Shown: positions 5,138-5,621 of the stretch, piece after piece
How positions within the stretch are numbered: the stretch's first letter is position 1
Layout: every line of letters begins with the position of its first letter
Origin: Spirochaetaceae bacterium
GTDB lineage: Bacteria; Spirochaetota; Spirochaetia; Treponematales; Breznakiellaceae
DNA: 5,621 nucleotides
Reading direction: 5' to 3'
NCBI GenBank assembly: GCA_031255655.1
Contig: JAIRSB010000170.1
Coordinates: forward strand, 1-5,621
Made by a program: the position numbers and the translations under genes
The notes under the pieces: model-generated
The model's database searches: none
What the model saw: the letters and a program-made list of their open reading frames with translations, nothing else
What the model was told of the DNA's origin: nothing

Positions 5138-5453
5138 GACTGTTCTTAATGTGGACTTCGAGCCACACTTTCAATGCGTAAGCGGTACAGAGTATTTGCT
5201 TTTCAATATATGCCTCCCAACAATTCCACAACACAAAAAATCAAGACACAATGCGTGTGTGGGACGAGGAATGTTCAGGAAATTTAGAGTCGGAATGGAG
5301 AAAGCTGGGAAAGAACTGTCGGATAAACCGAGACCGGTACGGTCGGAAGTGCCATTTATTAGACGCAGTCAAGTGTGCATTTGCTGTCTTTATTATTCCA
5401 GCAGCGGGAATGGGGCTATTGACAAAAAAAGCCGTCCGGCGTACACTTAGCGG
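5138..5453. other. About 300 bases with no convincing gene
   Basis: Short open frames exist on both strands (plus-strand 5251-5457 and one ending at 5450; a long open minus-strand frame without a start), but none has a ribosome binding site together with recognisable protein features. A 5-bp stem TGTGG/CCACA (5150-5154, 5163-5167) and a short GACCG/CGGTC repeat near 5332-5345 are too weak to call. I see no tRNA or rRNA. The right end holds a plus-strand promoter candidate. Confidence 0.5.
5419..5447 (+). promoter_or_regulatory. Candidate promoter for the gene at the right edge
   Basis: TTGACA (5419-5424) and TACACT (5442-5447, 4 of 6) are 17 bases apart. The predicted start of transcription, near 5453-5454, coincides with the ATG at 5454. 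Confidence 0.4.
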
Positions 5454-5621
5454 ATGATGAATAACGATGAAAATATACAGGATTTGGGCGCTTTAATTCC
5501 TGACGCCGCGCCATGGCGCACAGACTCGCCCCCACATTTGTCCCGCCCCCCCCCCCGGGTGTGGTGGAAGTGTATAAGACCGGGATAACCTGTGTTTATA
5601 TATTCCCGGAATGGTGGGGGG
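5454..5621 (+). CDS. Possible gene start containing a C11 tract, partial (runs off right edge)
   Basis: An open frame of 56 codons begins MMNNDENIQDLG and is still open at the window end. It passes through the C11 tract as prolines (LSRPPPPGVV) and continues VEVYKTGITCVYIFPEWW. I do not recognise a family. There is no ribosome binding site before either ATG, but a promoter candidate would start transcription at ATG 5454, and an upstream 68-codon open frame ends in the same ATGATGA. The opposite strand is also open across the tract from the edge to about position 5493, so the strand is not certain. If real, the tract would put most of this protein under slipped-strand on/off control. Confidence 0.3.
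5508..5519. repeat. 12-bp perfect palindrome GCGCCATGGCGC
   Basis: A perfect GC-rich palindrome inside the possible right-edge gene, 26 bases before the C11 tract. With no loop it could be a protein-binding site or chance; nothing else supports a role. Confidence 0.4.
5546..5556. repeat. Homopolymer tract C11
   Basis: Eleven consecutive C on the plus strand, preceded by CCCG and followed by GGG. It is the second long G/C homopolymer in the window. A further G6 run occupies the last six bases (5616-5621) and may continue past the edge. Confidence 0.95.

Noticed and set aside
5150..5167. Small hairpin TGTGG/CCACA
   Set aside because: Only five base pairs with an eight-base loop and no U-run; too weak to call a terminator or RNA element.
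4815..5450. Plus-strand 211-codon open frame
   Set aside because: It runs antisense through the TusA gene and its promoter, has no ribosome binding site, and its translation shows no domain; the minus-strand TusA and E1 genes have clear motifs.
5251..5457. Plus-strand 68-codon open frame ending on ATGATGA before the right-edge frame
   Set aside because: No ribosome binding site, no recognisable features beyond one short hydrophobic patch; the overlap with ATG 5454 is suggestive but not enough.
1..5621. CRISPR array, tRNA/rRNA genes or insertion sequence
   Set aside because: No spaced direct repeats, no cloverleaf or rRNA-like sequence, and no transposase or terminal inverted repeats were seen.

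Overview
This 5.6 kb window has about 48% GC by eye and looks like bacterial chromosome, probably from a diderm. It encodes a signal-peptide-bearing beta-barrel-like protein and a lipoprotein with a lamin-tail domain. The lipoprotein's layout (LLSC lipobox, INEIRFE start, SPGALN end) and the long poly-G/C tracts recall treponemes. I take a Treponema-like spirochaete as the best guess from memory; it is not proven here.

Layout. (1) Positions 1-1347, minus strand: a UbiA-family prenyltransferase, cut by the left edge, overlaps the end of a zinc-ribbon SAM methyltransferase by 8 nt. The methyltransferase 5' region carries a run of 15 C on its coding strand. (2) Positions 1434-3281, plus strand: an exported barrel-like protein, then a lamin-tail lipoprotein. 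(3) Positions 3299-3325: a perfect 11-bp hairpin where the two strands converge. (4) Positions 3346-5101, minus strand: a compact four-gene sulfur-carrier operon in the order TusA-like sulfurtransferase, ThiF/MoeB-like E1 enzyme, ThiS/MoaD-like sulfur carrier, JAMM metallopeptidase. (5) Positions 5102-5453: the operon promoter with a palindrome, then about 300 bases with no convincing gene. (6) Positions 5454-5621: a possible plus-strand gene that runs off the right edge and contains a run of 11 C.

How the genes work together. The operon has every part of a protein-thiocarboxylate sulfur relay. TusA would bring the sulfur and the E1 would adenylate the carrier's Gly-Gly end. The carrier would hold the sulfur as a thiocarboxylate, and the JAMM enzyme would trim the carrier's extra C-terminal residues and/or free the finished amino acid. 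Known relatives are CysO/Mec of Mycobacterium (cysteine) and HcyS/HcyF/HcyD of Wolinella (homocysteine). No acceptor enzyme such as CysM or MetY is in the window, so the product cannot be fixed from here. The carrier ends in Gly-Gly-Gly-Leu-Cys, so it should need processing, and the codons for that tail also hold the ribosome binding site and start codon of the peptidase gene.

The UbiA and methyltransferase pair probably modifies a polyprenyl-linked or envelope glycan, and the C15 tract makes that module a candidate for phase variation. The second tract, near the right edge, suggests that homopolymer contingency loci recur in this genome.
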